A stretch of 64,000 bases of DNA from positions 186,001 through 250,000 of the forward strand of contig NZ_ATWF01000002.1 in NCBI RefSeq assembly GCF_000421105.1, written 5' to 3'. The position numbers were made by a program, and so were the translations under genes. The stretch comes from Limisalsivibrio acetivorans (GTDB lineage Bacteria > Chrysiogenota > Deferribacteres > Deferribacterales > Geovibrionaceae). Shown piece by piece: positions 10,829 to 20,029 of this stretch (positions within the stretch are counted from its first letter, which is position 1; each line of letters opens with the position of its first letter). A model generated the notes under the pieces. It searched no databases and was not told where the DNA came from. It saw nothing but the letters and a program-made list of their open reading frames with translations.

Positions 10829-12133
10829 TTACTCCGCCACTATGGAGTTCAGGATGTTGCGGGTATCTTCGTATTTATATGATTCATTCATCCCCTGACG
10901 GAGAAAGTTATTGATCTTGTCGATCTTGGCTATCGCCTCATCGATCTTCGGGTTGCTCCCCTTAACGTATGCACCGATGTTGATGAGATCCTCCGCCTCA
11001 CGATAGGATGAGAGCAGGTCACGGAACCTCCCCGCTCTGGCGAAATCCTCATCGGGGATAACCTCTTTCATGAGTCGGCTGGCACTGCGGAGCACATCCA
11101 CCGCAGGGTAGTGGTTCTTTGCGGCGAGATCCCTGTCCAGAACAACGTGGCCGTCGATAATGGAACGTACGGAGTCTGCGATGGGATCGTTCATATCGTC
11201 CCCCTCGACAAGGACAGTATAGAGCCCCGTTACAGCACCCTTCCCCTTCTTAGTACCCGCCCGCTCAAGGAGCTTCGGCAGGAGTGCAAAGACGGAGGGG
11301 GTATAACCTTTCGAGGCGGGGGGTTCCCCCACTGTGAGGCCTATCTCCCTTTGGGCCATGGCAAATCGTGTTACAGAGTCCATCATGAACATAACGTTCT
11401 GCCCCTTATCACGGAAATATTCCGCAACGGCTGTGGCGGCGAAGGCTCCCAGCTTTCTGACAAGGGCGGACTGGTCACTGGTGGCCACGATAACCACGCT
11501 GCGCTTGAGCCCCTCCTCTCCAAGGTCACGCTCCACGAACTCCCGAACCTCTCTGCCACGCTCTCCGATTAGGGCTATGACGTTCACATCCGCTTCGGTG
11601 TTCCTTGCGATCATGCCGAGAAGCACTGATTTACCCACACCGGAACCTGCGAAGATCCCCACCCTCTGGCCGCTCCCCATGGTTATAAGGGAATCGATGG
11701 ACTTGATCCCAGAGGATATTACATCCTTGATGATCTCCCTGTCCAGCGGCTGTGGTGGTGTGTTGTAGACGTTTACTAGTTCATAGTCACGGATAGGACC
11801 TTTACCGTCGATGGGGTTGCCGAGGCCGTCCAGAATGCGACCCAGCATGTTTTCGGATACCTTTACGGTGTTGCCGGAGGCGGTGTTGTAAACACGGCTC
11901 CCCGGTGCGATACCCTCGCTTTCGCCGTAGGGCATGAGTAGTACACGATCGTCACGGAAACCGATGATCTCCGCAAGAACGGTCCCCCCCGTTCCCTCGA
12001 TGGCGCATCTCGTGCCGATACCGAGGAGGGGTCCGCTCGCTTCTATGGTGAGTCCGACAATCTTTGTTACCTTGCCGGAGATAATCACATCTTCGGATTT
12101 ACTGATCCTGTTCAGACGAGTTAAGTTCTTCAT
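10829..12133 (-). CDS. fliI: Flagellum-specific export ATPase FliI
   Basis: FliI is the F1-beta-like hexameric ATPase of the type III flagellar export gate. The 434 residues include the N-terminal beta-barrel, Walker A 'GIFAGSGVGKSVLLGMIA' (about 165-180), 'IALIGERGREVREFVE', Walker B 'NVMFMMDSVTRFAMAQREIGL' and 'GEPPASKGYTPSVFALLPKLLERAG'. Its start overlaps the end of fliH by 35 bases in another frame, an unusually long but plausible coupling. The ATG is preceded by AAGCGG. Confidence 0.95.
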   Translation of the reverse strand: MKNLTRLNRISKSEDVIISGKVTKIVGLTIEASGPLLGIGTRCAIEGTGGTVLAEIIGFRDDRVLLMPYGESEGIAPGSRVYNTASGNTVKVSENMLGRILDGLGNPIDGKGPIRDYELVNVYNTPPQPLDREIIKDVISSGIKSIDSLITMGSGQRVGIFAGSGVGKSVLLGMIARNTEADVNVIALIGERGREVREFVERDLGEEGLKRSVVIVATSDQSALVRKLGAFAATAVAEYFRDKGQNVMFMMDSVTRFAMAQREIGLTVGEPPASKGYTPSVFALLPKLLERAGTKKGKGAVTGLYTVLVEGDDMNDPIADSVRSIIDGHVVLDRDLAAKNHYPAVDVLRSASRLMKEVIPDEDFARAGRFRDLLSSYREAEDLINIGAYVKGSNPKIDEAIAKIDKINNFLRQGMNESYKYEDTRNILNSIVAE

Positions 12134-13028
12134 ATATCCGCTTTTCGAAGTTTTCGAGCATGGTCTCTATGGTATAGTCCATCTCGCCAATATTTGTTGA
12201 TATACGCACCCCACCCTGCTCCACAGAGGGGTCAGCCTCTGAATCAAAGGCGGGGAGCTCTGAGCGCACCGCTTCAAGATCCTCCGGGTTGACTTTGAAA
12301 ACCACGTTCTCAAGATCGCTCAGCTTATCAAGGGTTTTCCTTATGACAGATACAGCCAGTTTATCGTTCGCCTTACGCTCAAAGCCGATAAGCTCCTTAA
12401 CGAAGCCCACTATCATATCGGGAAGAACCGAATCCAGCTCCTCAACGGCATCGGCGAAAACCTTGGCCTGTTCGCCAACCTCGCTGTAGCAGGATTTCAG
12501 CATATCTATATAGTCCTTCTTCTGCTTCTCATATTCACGCTGGGCACTGCCGGAGGCCTCATCGTAACCCTTACGGTGCCCCTCATCGAAGCCCTTTTTG
12601 TATTCCGCTTCAAGGAGTTTCTTAAGCTCCTCCTCATCCATGGCGGGCTTCTCCTCTTCTTCGGGCTCCTCGCCCTCCGAGCCCTCCTCCACCATCGGCT
12701 TAAAGCCGTCATCACTCTGGGGCTTCTTCGGTGCGTTCTGCTTCTGCTCAGCCTCCGCTTTCTCCTCTTCCAGCTTCTGCTTCTCAAGCTCCATTATCCG
12801 TTCACGCACTGAATCCTGACCGGTGCCTCCTATGACGGTGGAGGCTCCTTTGGCAACCTCATCATCAAAACTGTTGAGGCTGAACGTATCCTCACCGGCG
12901 GAATACCCTCCGGTTCCGAACGTCTCCAGCTCGTAGCGTTTTTCACCACGCTCCACATCGCCGTAGTTCTCTATCTCAAGATAACGGAATTTTTTGTCTT
13001 CGGATTTATAGATCTTCTTTTTAGACAT
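12099..13028 (-). CDS. fliH: Flagellar assembly protein FliH
   Basis: FliH regulates FliI and docks it to the C-ring. The 309-residue protein has a variable N-terminus, a very acidic Glu/Lys-rich central part (about 90-135) and a conserved 'YKKGFDEGHRKGYDEAS' region, the glycine-spaced (GxxxG-like) helix typical of FliH (about 140-160). The C-terminal part matches the FliH/V-ATPase-E-like domain. Slightly longer than E. coli FliH (228) because of the N-terminal acidic extension. Between fliG and fliI, as usual. Confidence 0.85.
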   Translation of the reverse strand: MSKKKIYKSEDKKFRYLEIENYGDVERGEKRYELETFGTGGYSAGEDTFSLNSFDDEVAKGASTVIGGTGQDSVRERIMELEKQKLEEEKAEAEQKQNAPKKPQSDDGFKPMVEEGSEGEEPEEEEKPAMDEEELKKLLEAEYKKGFDEGHRKGYDEASGSAQREYEKQKKDYIDMLKSCYSEVGEQAKVFADAVEELDSVLPDMIVGFVKELIGFERKANDKLAVSVIRKTLDKLSDLENVVFKVNPEDLEAVRSELPAFDSEADPSVEQGGVRISTNIGEMDYTIETMLENFEKRIYEELNSSEQDQ

Positions 13029-13075
13029 AGGCTTTCACGATTAAACGACAGGGATAAGGGGAACGCTCAAAGAGC

Positions 13076-14080
13076 TTATACGTACTGATCCTCTTCTCCG
13101 CCGCCGATGTTGATAACCCCCTCTTCGTCAAGCTCACGGACGATGGCGACGATCTCATGCTGCGCCTTCTCCACCTCTTTGAGCTTGATGGGGCCCATAT
13201 AGTCCATCTCCTCCTTCATTGTCTCAACGGCACGCTTTGACATGTTTCGGAAGAAACGCTCCTTGGTTTCATCATCCGCACCCTTAAGGGCGAGGGTGAG
13301 CACCTTTTTATCGGCTTTTTTGAGGATTTCCTGTATGGCGATATCGTTAAGCTCCTTGATATCATCGAATACGAACATCATATCCCTGATGGCCGCTACG
13401 AGCTCGGGAGCTTCCTTCTCAAGCTTTTCGAGTGTTACCTTGCTTGTGCTTCTATCCATACGGTTGAAGATCTCCGCAACGGACTTAACACCACCCACCT
13501 CTACGTTGTATGAGCTAAGGGATTCAAAACGCTCCTCAAGCACCCTGGAAAGGGTCTTAACAACGGAGGGGGATATATCCTGCAGGTTTGCGATTCTCAG
13601 AGTTATCTCCGCCTTCATCTCCTCGGGAAGCTGGGCGAGGGATTCCGCCGCATGGCTCGCATCCAGATGGGCGAGGATAAGGGCGATGGTCTGGGGGTGC
13701 TCGGTCTGGATAAACTTGGCGAGCTGCTTGGGGTCGATCTTCGTAAGGAACTCAAAGCCGCTCGACTGCTCGAGCATCTTTGTGAGCCTGTCGATGATCT
13801 TTCTGGCTCGTTCGGGTCCGAGGGATTTAACAAGGACAGACTTGGCGTATTCGATACCACCCTTTGCTATGAACTTCTTGGCGAGGATCATGTTGTAGAA
13901 GTCCTCAATCGCCTCGTCCATCTCCTCCGGAGGGACAACCTTGGTCATTGCTATCTCTTTGGAAAGCTCCTGCACCTCATCGTCGTCCAGAAAGGCAAAA
14001 AGTCTCGAAGAGGATTCCTCTCCGAGTGCGATCATAACCGTGGCCGCTCTTTTTATTCCCTGGGGTGTTCCAATACTCAC
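13076..14080 (-). CDS. fliG: Flagellar motor switch protein FliG
   Basis: FliG forms the rotor ring that meets the stator. The 334-residue length is standard. The N-domain ('GIKRAATVMIALGEE') binds FliF, the middle domain has the EHPQ motif ('FIQTEHPQTIALILAHL', about residues 125-140) that binds FliM, and the C-terminal torque domain has the charged helix 'MMFVFDDIKELNDIAIQEIL'. Two bases separate it from the fliF stop. Confidence 0.96.
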   Translation of the reverse strand: MSIGTPQGIKRAATVMIALGEESSSRLFAFLDDDEVQELSKEIAMTKVVPPEEMDEAIEDFYNMILAKKFIAKGGIEYAKSVLVKSLGPERARKIIDRLTKMLEQSSGFEFLTKIDPKQLAKFIQTEHPQTIALILAHLDASHAAESLAQLPEEMKAEITLRIANLQDISPSVVKTLSRVLEERFESLSSYNVEVGGVKSVAEIFNRMDRSTSKVTLEKLEKEAPELVAAIRDMMFVFDDIKELNDIAIQEILKKADKKVLTLALKGADDETKERFFRNMSKRAVETMKEEMDYMGPIKLKEVEKAQHEIVAIVRELDEEGVINIGGGEEDQYV

Positions 14081-14082
14081 TC

Positions 14083-15753
14083 TTAACCGCCCTTAAGCAT
14101 GGTTTTAATAATATTAGCAGCCCCTTCGGGGTCTTCCTCGCAGAATTCTTCTATCTTCTTAACCATAACTTTTGTTTTAACTGTCTCTACATCCATAGGT
14201 GCGCTTTCGTCAAGCTCCTGTTCAACCTCACGCTCAAGCTCTTCGAGCGTTTTGGGAAATCCTGATTCATCCTTCACGGTAACGTCAAGCCCCCCTTCGT
14301 CGTAATGGCCGCCGGAGGCAACGGTAACCGTGCCATCCTCATGGTATACGACGGTTTTGTCCATCTTCTTGAGAATCCTGCGGATAACGAGGAAATAGAA
14401 GAGGATAAGGATAATAACGGCAACGGCGTATTTCGATGCCGTACTGATAAGCTCCATGGTTTTCTCACGCTTGAGCAGAACCTGCTCCTGGCTCTCTGCC
14501 GTCGTATCGAAGGATATGTTGGAGACCTCCACCTGATCCCCTCTGTTGCTGTTGTAGCCCACTGCCATAGCCACAAGGTTGCGTATGGCGGCAAGCTCTT
14601 CTTCACCGCGGGGCTGGGTCTCTACTATCTCATTCTCGCCCTCGGTACGGGTGACCTTCTTATCATCCACAACAACTGCCACGGAGATGCGCTTGATGGT
14701 TCCATAGGCCTTCTGTTCCCTCGTGACCTTCTTGCCCACCTCGAAGTTCTGGGTCTCCTCCGCTTTTTCATACTCGGAGTTAGCATCGTTGTTCAGTACC
14801 TCAGGCTCAGCCAGATTAGATTCCACACCGGGAACCCCCTGGGGTGTCTGAGGGGAGTTTGTGCTTGTGACAGAGAGGGACTGCTGGGAGCGCAGAACAG
14901 GGTTGGGGTCGAACTCCTCAGTGGTGGATTCCCTTTTAGAGAAATCTATCTCCGCAGTAACCCGGGCAACGGCATTACCGCTTCCCACTGTTCTGCCGAG
15001 TATATCGTTAAGCTTAAGCTCTAGGGAGCGTTCAATCTTCTTCTGGTATTCGAGCTGGGTCTGGGTGAGCATCAGCGGAGAGTCTTCGGTGTCAAGGAAG
15101 TCGCTCAAAAGACGTCCGTTGGTGTCTACGATCTGAACGTTCTCATTAACAAGCCCCTTCACAGAACCTGCAACGAGGGATGCGATAGCCTTAACCTGCT
15201 CCTGACCCAGCCTGCTACCAGCGAGCTTGAGCACAACAGCGGCCTTGGCGGATTCATCCTCGGATATGAAGAGCTTGTTCTTGGGGATTGTAAGGTGCAC
15301 CCTAGCTTCTTCGATCTCGTTCAGGCTTGATATGGTTCGGGAAAGTTCACCCTGCAGAGCCCTCTGGTAGTTAACGTCCTGAAGGAACTCGGTCATTCCG
15401 TAGGATGATTTATCAAACAACTCAAAGCCCTGTCCGCCACCTTTGGGCAGACCCTCACGGGCAAGCTCAAGCCTCGTTTCGTAAACCATCTCCTGGGGAA
15501 CCTCAACGGTGGCGCCACCCTCCTTGAGCCTGTAGGGAACGTTGTTCTCCTTCAGCTTCTCCACAACGGCGGGTGCATCGTCCTCAGTCATATTCGCAAA
15601 GAGGGTTTTATAAACGGGCCTGTTCGCCCAAATGAGTAAAGCCGCAAGGGTAATGATAACGGCTCCGGCCGCCGAGCCGATACTGATCTTTTGTACAAGT
15701 GTAAGTTTGTTGAAAATGTCCCTAAACTGGGAAACTACGTCATTTAAAGCCAT
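14083..15753 (-). CDS. fliF: Flagellar MS-ring protein FliF
   Basis: FliF builds the membrane MS ring. The 556 residues have an N-terminal membrane segment (about 20-42), periplasmic ring-building motifs ('LREGLPKGG'-like 'LAREGLPKGGGQGFELFDKSSYGMTEF' region), a large central beta-collar region, a second membrane segment (about 440-462, 'YAVAVIILILFYFLVIRRIL') and the cytoplasmic FliG-binding tail. In the tail, Glu/Asp-rich sequence precedes 'FCEEDPEGAANIIKTMLKGG'. Starts 14 bases after fliE. Confidence 0.96.
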   Translation of the reverse strand: MALNDVVSQFRDIFNKLTLVQKISIGSAAGAVIITLAALLIWANRPVYKTLFANMTEDDAPAVVEKLKENNVPYRLKEGGATVEVPQEMVYETRLELAREGLPKGGGQGFELFDKSSYGMTEFLQDVNYQRALQGELSRTISSLNEIEEARVHLTIPKNKLFISEDESAKAAVVLKLAGSRLGQEQVKAIASLVAGSVKGLVNENVQIVDTNGRLLSDFLDTEDSPLMLTQTQLEYQKKIERSLELKLNDILGRTVGSGNAVARVTAEIDFSKRESTTEEFDPNPVLRSQQSLSVTSTNSPQTPQGVPGVESNLAEPEVLNNDANSEYEKAEETQNFEVGKKVTREQKAYGTIKRISVAVVVDDKKVTRTEGENEIVETQPRGEEELAAIRNLVAMAVGYNSNRGDQVEVSNISFDTTAESQEQVLLKREKTMELISTASKYAVAVIILILFYFLVIRRILKKMDKTVVYHEDGTVTVASGGHYDEGGLDVTVKDESGFPKTLEELEREVEQELDESAPMDVETVKTKVMVKKIEEFCEEDPEGAANIIKTMLKGG

Positions 15754-15767
15754 TTAACCCCGGATTA

Positions 15768-16076
15768 CTACAGTTGTGTTCTCATTACCTCTTGGTAGGC
15801 CTCAAGAATCTTATTCCTGACCTCAAGCATGAGTTTAAGGGAAACATCCGCTTTCTGCAGGGCGATCATGGTGGAGTGGATATCGTTCGTCTCACCATTG
15901 AGAACACTCTGCACAGCCTCATCAGCTTCAACCTGGGCGCTATTCACGTCCTGAAGTGCGTTCTTGAGCAGATCGGAGAAATCAACGTCGGTAGTTTTTT
16001 CCGCATTGCCCTGTTTGGACGCACCCTCATCCAGCTTATTCGGAAGCAGGAAGTTGATATTATTGATGTCGGCCAT
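15768..16076 (-). CDS. fliE: Flagellar hook-basal body protein FliE
   Basis: FliE links the MS ring to the rod. I start at the ATG at 16074-16076 (102 residues) because it is preceded by AAGGGAGACACTT, a good Shine-Dalgarno spacing. An open frame extends 13 codons further upstream but has no ribosome site. The C-terminal half ('DVNSAQVEADEAVQSVLNGE ... VSLKLMLEVRNKILEAYQEVMRTQL') is the canonical FliE helix pair ending in the conserved M-R-T-Q. Confidence 0.92.
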   Translation of the reverse strand: MADINNINFLLPNKLDEGASKQGNAEKTTDVDFSDLLKNALQDVNSAQVEADEAVQSVLNGETNDIHSTMIALQKADVSLKLMLEVRNKILEAYQEVMRTQL

Positions 16077-16203
16077 AAGTGTCTCCCTTATGAAAATATA
16101 TAGTAAACCGGGCACATTTTACAACTGATAATTATACGCCGGGGCGGGTAATTTTTTCATCCCCCGCCTGTGGAAGCTCACGGCGGAATAATTATTTCAA
16201 GCC
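16077..16203 (-). promoter_or_regulatory. Spacer between flgC and fliE with a hairpin and a TATAAT box
   Basis: This 127-base gap is larger than the other gaps of the flagellar cluster. On the minus strand it carries GGCGGG...CCCGCC (16143-16148 with 16163-16168), followed closely by TATAAT (16131 region), then the fliE ribosome site. It could attenuate read-through or restart transcription; no -35 box is clear. Confidence 0.3.
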
Positions 16204-16608
16204 TTAGGCTCTTCCTATCTCAAGGGCACGGAGGGCGAGCTGTTTGGATGTGTTGAGCACTGTGGTATTCGCCTCATAACTCCTTGACGCCTCAAGCATA
16301 TTGACCATTTCCTCAATGGGATTCACATTGGGGTAGGCCACATAACCCTCTTCATTTGCATCGGGGTGTTCCGGTTCGTACTTGAGAACCGGGGGCTTGT
16401 CGCTCTCGATAACCTTCTGCACCCTTACACCGCCGGCGAGCTCCCCTTCCATAACCTGTTCGAAAACAACATCCTTTCTTTTGTAGGGGCCGCCGTCTTC
16501 GGTTCTTGTGGTCTGGGCGTTTGCGAGGTTTGAGGAGATGGAACCTATCCTTATCCTCTGGGCTGAGAGACCGGTTGCCGAAACATCCATTATACTCATA
16601 AAGCTCAT
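16204..16608 (-). CDS. flgC: Flagellar basal-body rod protein FlgC
   Basis: FlgC is a proximal rod subunit. The 134-residue protein has the rod-family N-terminal motif 'ATGLSAQRIRIGSISSNLANAQTT' and the C-terminal 'NVNPIEEMVNMLEASRSYEANTTVLNTSKQLALRALEIGR', both diagnostic. It is 8 bases after flgB. Confidence 0.96.
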   Translation of the reverse strand: MSFMSIMDVSATGLSAQRIRIGSISSNLANAQTTRTEDGGPYKRKDVVFEQVMEGELAGGVRVQKVIESDKPPVLKYEPEHPDANEEGYVAYPNVNPIEEMVNMLEASRSYEANTTVLNTSKQLALRALEIGRA

Positions 16609-16616
16609 AATCTATC

Positions 16617-17024
16617 CTACCTTCCCTGTATTGCAGACTTCATTTTGGTGAACCCGTGGGATGAAAGGAGGCTCAGCTCCTGATAGCGCACGGTATTCTG
16701 TGCAAGTTCGCTCATCTCGTAATCGAGGTTTACGTCGTTGCCGTCGTTACGGAGCGAAGGGTTATTCTGCTTTCTTATGAAGGAGGAGGGGTCCATAATC
16801 TCATCCTTCGGGGGGAGGTGCATGTCATCGGTTCTGGATAAGGGCAATTTTTTCCCTTCACCCATATATTCGGCCATAGCCTCTCCAAACTCAAGCTTAC
16901 CCGCCTTATAGCCGGGTGTGTCCACATTGGCTATATTCTCCGCTATCACGCCGTTCTTGGCGGATGCGGTGTCCATGGCATAGCCGATTGAGTCTGTGTG
17001 GATTGCGTTGAAGATTCCCTGCAT
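16617..17024 (-). CDS. flgB: Flagellar basal-body rod protein FlgB
   Basis: FlgB is the first proximal rod subunit. The 135 residues show 'KNGVIAENIANVDTPGYKAGKLEFGEAM' (N-terminal rod motif with the NxANxxTPGY box) and the C-terminal 'VNLDYEMSELAQNTVRYQELS'. First gene of the structural cluster; ribosome site AAAGAGGTGCAGTT precedes the ATG, and a sigma-54-like promoter lies just upstream. Confidence 0.96.
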   Translation of the reverse strand: MQGIFNAIHTDSIGYAMDTASAKNGVIAENIANVDTPGYKAGKLEFGEAMAEYMGEGKKLPLSRTDDMHLPPKDEIMDPSSFIRKQNNPSLRNDGNDVNLDYEMSELAQNTVRYQELSLLSSHGFTKMKSAIQGR

Positions 17025-17055
17025 AACTGCACCTCTTTATTCTTGGGTGAATAAT

Positions 17056-17073
17056 AACAAAAGAGATGCCAAA
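17056..17073 (-). promoter_or_regulatory. Sigma-54-type promoter before flgB
   Basis: Minus strand reads TTTGGCATCTCTTTTGTT. Against the consensus TGGCAC-N5-TTGC this keeps the -24 GG and the 5-base spacing, and has one change (TTGT for TTGC) at -12. The expected start would be about 22 bases upstream of the flgB ATG. The gene immediately upstream is an NtrC-type sigma-54 activator, which supports the call. Confidence 0.6.
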
Positions 17074-17092
17074 CAGATGGGGGAAAAAATGC

Positions 17093-18550
17093 TCAGTCTG
17101 AGTAGTGTCCGCTCTGGCGGTATTCGTTGAGCTTGTTCCGCAGGGTGCGGACTGTGATACCGAGGATTTCGGCGGCTTTTGTGCGATTGCCCCCTACATC
17201 CTCGAGGGTTTTGAGGATAAGCTCCCGCTCCATCTCGGCGATGGTGCTCCCAACATTAAGCCCAGATCCGTTACGGGGCTCCTCTTCACCATTAGGCTGT
17301 TCCTGAGGGGGGGAATAGTCGCCGCCGCTTTCGCCGCTCTTTGCCGCCGGAGCCTCAGGCACATAGTCGTCCCCCTCCAGTAAAAACTGCTTAACGGTGA
17401 TGCCGTGGAGGAAAAGGTCACGCTCGGTTATGATATTCTCACGGCAGAGGACAACGGCACGCTCTATGGTGTGCTCCAGTTCACGTACGTTGCCGGGCCA
17501 CTCGTAATCTATGAGCGCCTTAAGCGCCTTCTCGCCGAGACTGCATTTCCCTTTGCGGTTGATCTCAGCGTACTTCTCCACAAAGAACTCGGCCAGTTCC
17601 TGAACATCCTCCCTGCGATCCCTCAAAGGGGGGAGCTCAATACTGATAACATTCAGGCGGTAGTAGAGATCCTCACGGAAGTTCCCCTCCTCCACCTCCT
17701 TCTTAAGCTCACGGTTGGTGGTGGCGAGAATACGGACATCGATCTTAACGGGTCTTGTGGAGCCGAGACGTTCCACCTCACGCTCCTGTAGAACACGAAG
17801 GAGCTTCGCCTGCAGGTGCATGGGAACCTCCCCTATCTCATCAAGGAGTATGGTTCCCCCTTCGGCCAGCTCAAACTTTCCAGGCTTCCGGTTCACAGCA
17901 CCGGTGAACGCCCCCTTCTCATAACCGAAAAGCTCACTCTCCATGAGATTCTCCGGGATAGCTGCACAGTTCACCGCAACAAACGCTCCGCCGGCTCTGC
18001 GGCTGTTTTCATGGATAAAACGGGCGAAAACCTCTTTACCCGTACCGGATTCACCGGTTATGAGCACAGTAGCCTCGCTCTCCGCCACATCCTTCGCCAA
18101 AGCAAAAAGCCTCGCCATGAAGGCGCTTCGGAATACGGCACGGTTCTTCTTCCTCCCCTTGGGACCGGTTTTCTCGTTCAGCTCAAAGGTTCTGCGGACA
18201 AGTTCCTCGATAACCTCCGGCGAGAAAGGTTTAAGTATATAGTCGAAGGCTCCGAGCTTAAGTGCATCTACAGCGTTGCCCACGGTTCCGTAGGCTGTTA
18301 TGAAGCATACCGGAGTCTCAAGACCGGAGGATTTGATCATATTGAACATTGAAAGCCCGTCTATCTCGGGCATTCGCATATCGCTGATGATAAGGTCATA
18401 GGGGATGCGGGATGCCTTCTGGAAGCCGTCACGCCCATTTTCGGCGGTATCTGTCTGCACACCCATACGGGCTACGGTCTCCCGCAGAGCCTCACGCATG
18501 TTGTCATCGTCATCTACAATCAATACCCTTCTGTTCTCTGTTTCCGACAT
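17093..18550 (-). CDS. flrC: Sigma-54-dependent response regulator (FlrC/NtrC type)
   Basis: A 485-residue activator. Residues about 8-122 form a receiver domain with Asp57 as likely phosphate acceptor ('LIISDMRMPEIDG'). Residues 145-375 form the AAA+ domain with Walker A 'GESGTGKEVFARFIHENS', the sigma-54-contacting GAFTGA loop and 'GGTILLDEIGEVP'. The C-terminus has a Fis-type helix-turn-helix ('GGNRTKAAEILGITVRTLRNKLNEY'). Position between a soluble kinase gene and the flgB promoter makes it the probable flagellar class III activator. The linker between AAA+ and HTH is rich in Pro/Gly/Ser/Glu. Confidence 0.88.
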   Translation of the reverse strand: MSETENRRVLIVDDDDNMREALRETVARMGVQTDTAENGRDGFQKASRIPYDLIISDMRMPEIDGLSMFNMIKSSGLETPVCFITAYGTVGNAVDALKLGAFDYILKPFSPEVIEELVRRTFELNEKTGPKGRKKNRAVFRSAFMARLFALAKDVAESEATVLITGESGTGKEVFARFIHENSRRAGGAFVAVNCAAIPENLMESELFGYEKGAFTGAVNRKPGKFELAEGGTILLDEIGEVPMHLQAKLLRVLQEREVERLGSTRPVKIDVRILATTNRELKKEVEEGNFREDLYYRLNVISIELPPLRDRREDVQELAEFFVEKYAEINRKGKCSLGEKALKALIDYEWPGNVRELEHTIERAVVLCRENIITERDLFLHGITVKQFLLEGDDYVPEAPAAKSGESGGDYSPPQEQPNGEEEPRNGSGLNVGSTIAEMERELILKTLEDVGGNRTKAAEILGITVRTLRNKLNEYRQSGHYSD

Positions 18551-18552
18551 CG

Positions 18553-19707
18553 TTATCCCGTTCGTGGAACAGTCACACGGAAGGCCGTGTAGGTCTCGCC
18601 GTCACTGTCCGCCTCAATATTGCCGCCATGGGCCTTAACTATCTTATACACAATAGCAAGCCCAAGCCCTGTACCCTTTGCCTTGGTGGTCTGGAAGGGC
18701 ATGAAAAGCTTGCCCGCCATGTCCGAATCTATCCCGCACCCGTTGTCTGTAACCGTTAACAGGGTCATACCATCCTCCTCGGAGGATTCCATGGTTATCT
18801 CACCACCCTTGGAGACAGCCTCCACGGCGTTGTGCAGGATATTCATAACCACCTGCTTAAACAGCTCCTCATCGCAGGTGATAACATCGTCCTCACCTAT
18901 GCGGTTTTTAAAATGAACATCCTTGTCCCGCATAAGGTGCTGTAGGTAAAGTATAACATCATCCACAATATCGGCAACGTAAACTGTCTTCATGTCCAGC
19001 TGGATCTCTTTGGTAAAGAGGAGGATGTTGCTGATGATGGAGTTTATGGTTCTGACACCCTTGATTATGGAGTGGGTAAGCCTCTTCTTGTCGCTGTCAC
19101 CCTCAAGATCACGACCGAGGAGCGATGCAAAAAGCTCTATACTTCCCAGAGGGTTGCGGATGTCATGGGCAATATTGGCAGCCATCTCACCCATCAGCTT
19201 CAGCTTCTCATCACGCTGACGTTCTACCTCCATATTCTTAAGCTCGCTTATGTCGTCGATAACATACACAAAGCCGGAGAGCTCCCCCGCCGAGAGTGCA
19301 CCAGAGCTTATCTTAAGCCAGACACCCTTCTCGGGTTGCAGTTCGTAGAGCCCTTCCCCCTCAACACTTCTGAGCATTTCGATAAAATCTTCCCTGGTGA
19401 AACGTTCCAGCATCGATTCCGCCTCGCTGTTCATCATGATAGGCTCATGCTCCGAATCAAGGGCGATGATCGAGCTTCGGGAGTTCATGAGGATACCCTC
19501 AAGCATGTTGCTCAGCTCGGAAAGGCGGCGGTTCTTCTCCTCCACCTCTTCCCGGAGCTTGCGGGCCTCCTCCTGTATAAGCTCGTAGGACTCCTCCAGC
19601 TTGGAGGTGGCGGAGGTGAAGGATTCCATCAGCAGTTTAAGATCTTCTATACGGGCGTTCTCTGCTGATTTGCTCCCCTCTACTGGCTGTTCAGGCTTTT
19701 CCGCCAT
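18553..19707 (-). CDS. flrB: Soluble PAS histidine kinase (FlrB type)
   Basis: A 384-residue kinase with no membrane segment. It has a coiled-coil N-terminus (about 20-70), a PAS domain (about 70-155, 'LEGILMNSRSSIIALDSEHEPIMMNSEAE'), an H-box with His181 ('MAANIAHDIRNPLGSIELF') and a catalytic domain with N-box 'QVVMNILHNAVEAVSKGG' and G-boxes 'DNGCGID' and 'GTGLGLAIVYKIVKAHGG'. It lies 2 bases from the flrC-like gene, so it is its probable cognate kinase. The start overlaps the end of the TPR gene by 28 bases. The IS30 insertion upstream in that gene may therefore affect its expression. Confidence 0.87.
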   Translation of the reverse strand: MAEKPEQPVEGSKSAENARIEDLKLLMESFTSATSKLEESYELIQEEARKLREEVEEKNRRLSELSNMLEGILMNSRSSIIALDSEHEPIMMNSEAESMLERFTREDFIEMLRSVEGEGLYELQPEKGVWLKISSGALSAGELSGFVYVIDDISELKNMEVERQRDEKLKLMGEMAANIAHDIRNPLGSIELFASLLGRDLEGDSDKKRLTHSIIKGVRTINSIISNILLFTKEIQLDMKTVYVADIVDDVILYLQHLMRDKDVHFKNRIGEDDVITCDEELFKQVVMNILHNAVEAVSKGGEITMESSEEDGMTLLTVTDNGCGIDSDMAGKLFMPFQTTKAKGTGLGLAIVYKIVKAHGGNIEADSDGETYTAFRVTVPRTG

Positions 19708-20015
19708 TCTATCTCCTCCAGCTCGCTCCTTGCGGCACTTGCGTATATCGAATCGGGCATGCTCTCAAGAAGCTCCATATAGTTTTTAACCGCCTTCTCG
19801 CTCTGACCGAGCTGAAGATGGGACTTACCCTTATAGTAAAGCCCCTCTGCACGCTTATCGTCTCTGGGCATATGCTTAACCAGAAACTGATCCAGAGTAT
19901 CGATGGCGAGGCGGTAGTTGTTCTTCTTATAGTACAGTATACCAATATCAAGGTAAACCTCGTCGTGGCCGTCGAAGCGCTTAGCCTGATCCTGCTCAAT
20001 GTCCCCTGGATTCAA
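19680..20015 (-). pseudogene. C-terminal fragment of a TPR protein split by IS30
   Basis: About 110 codons in the same frame as the N-terminal fragment at 21035-23377. It reads (L)NPGDIEQDQAKRFDGHDEVYL and then two tetratricopeptide units ('DIGILYYKKNNYRLAIDTLDQFL', 'GLYYKGKSHLQLGQSEKAVKNYMELL'). Removing the element rejoins '...DIYQDLN' with 'PGDIEQD...' in frame and predicts an intact protein of about 878 residues. The fragment could still be translated from a TTG at 20013-20015, but without a signal peptide it would not reach the periplasm. The stop lies inside the flrB-like gene. Confidence 0.85.
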
Positions 20016-20029
20016 TAATTAAGTGCAAC
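20011..20029 (+). repeat. Left terminal inverted repeat of the IS30-family element
   Basis: TTCAATAATTAAGTGCAAC pairs with the reverse complement of 21053-21071 at 15 of 19 positions, with AAGTGCAAC perfect. The outermost bases are ambiguous because ATTCA flanks both ends (20010-20014 and 21071-21075) and may be target duplication. Confidence 0.75.
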
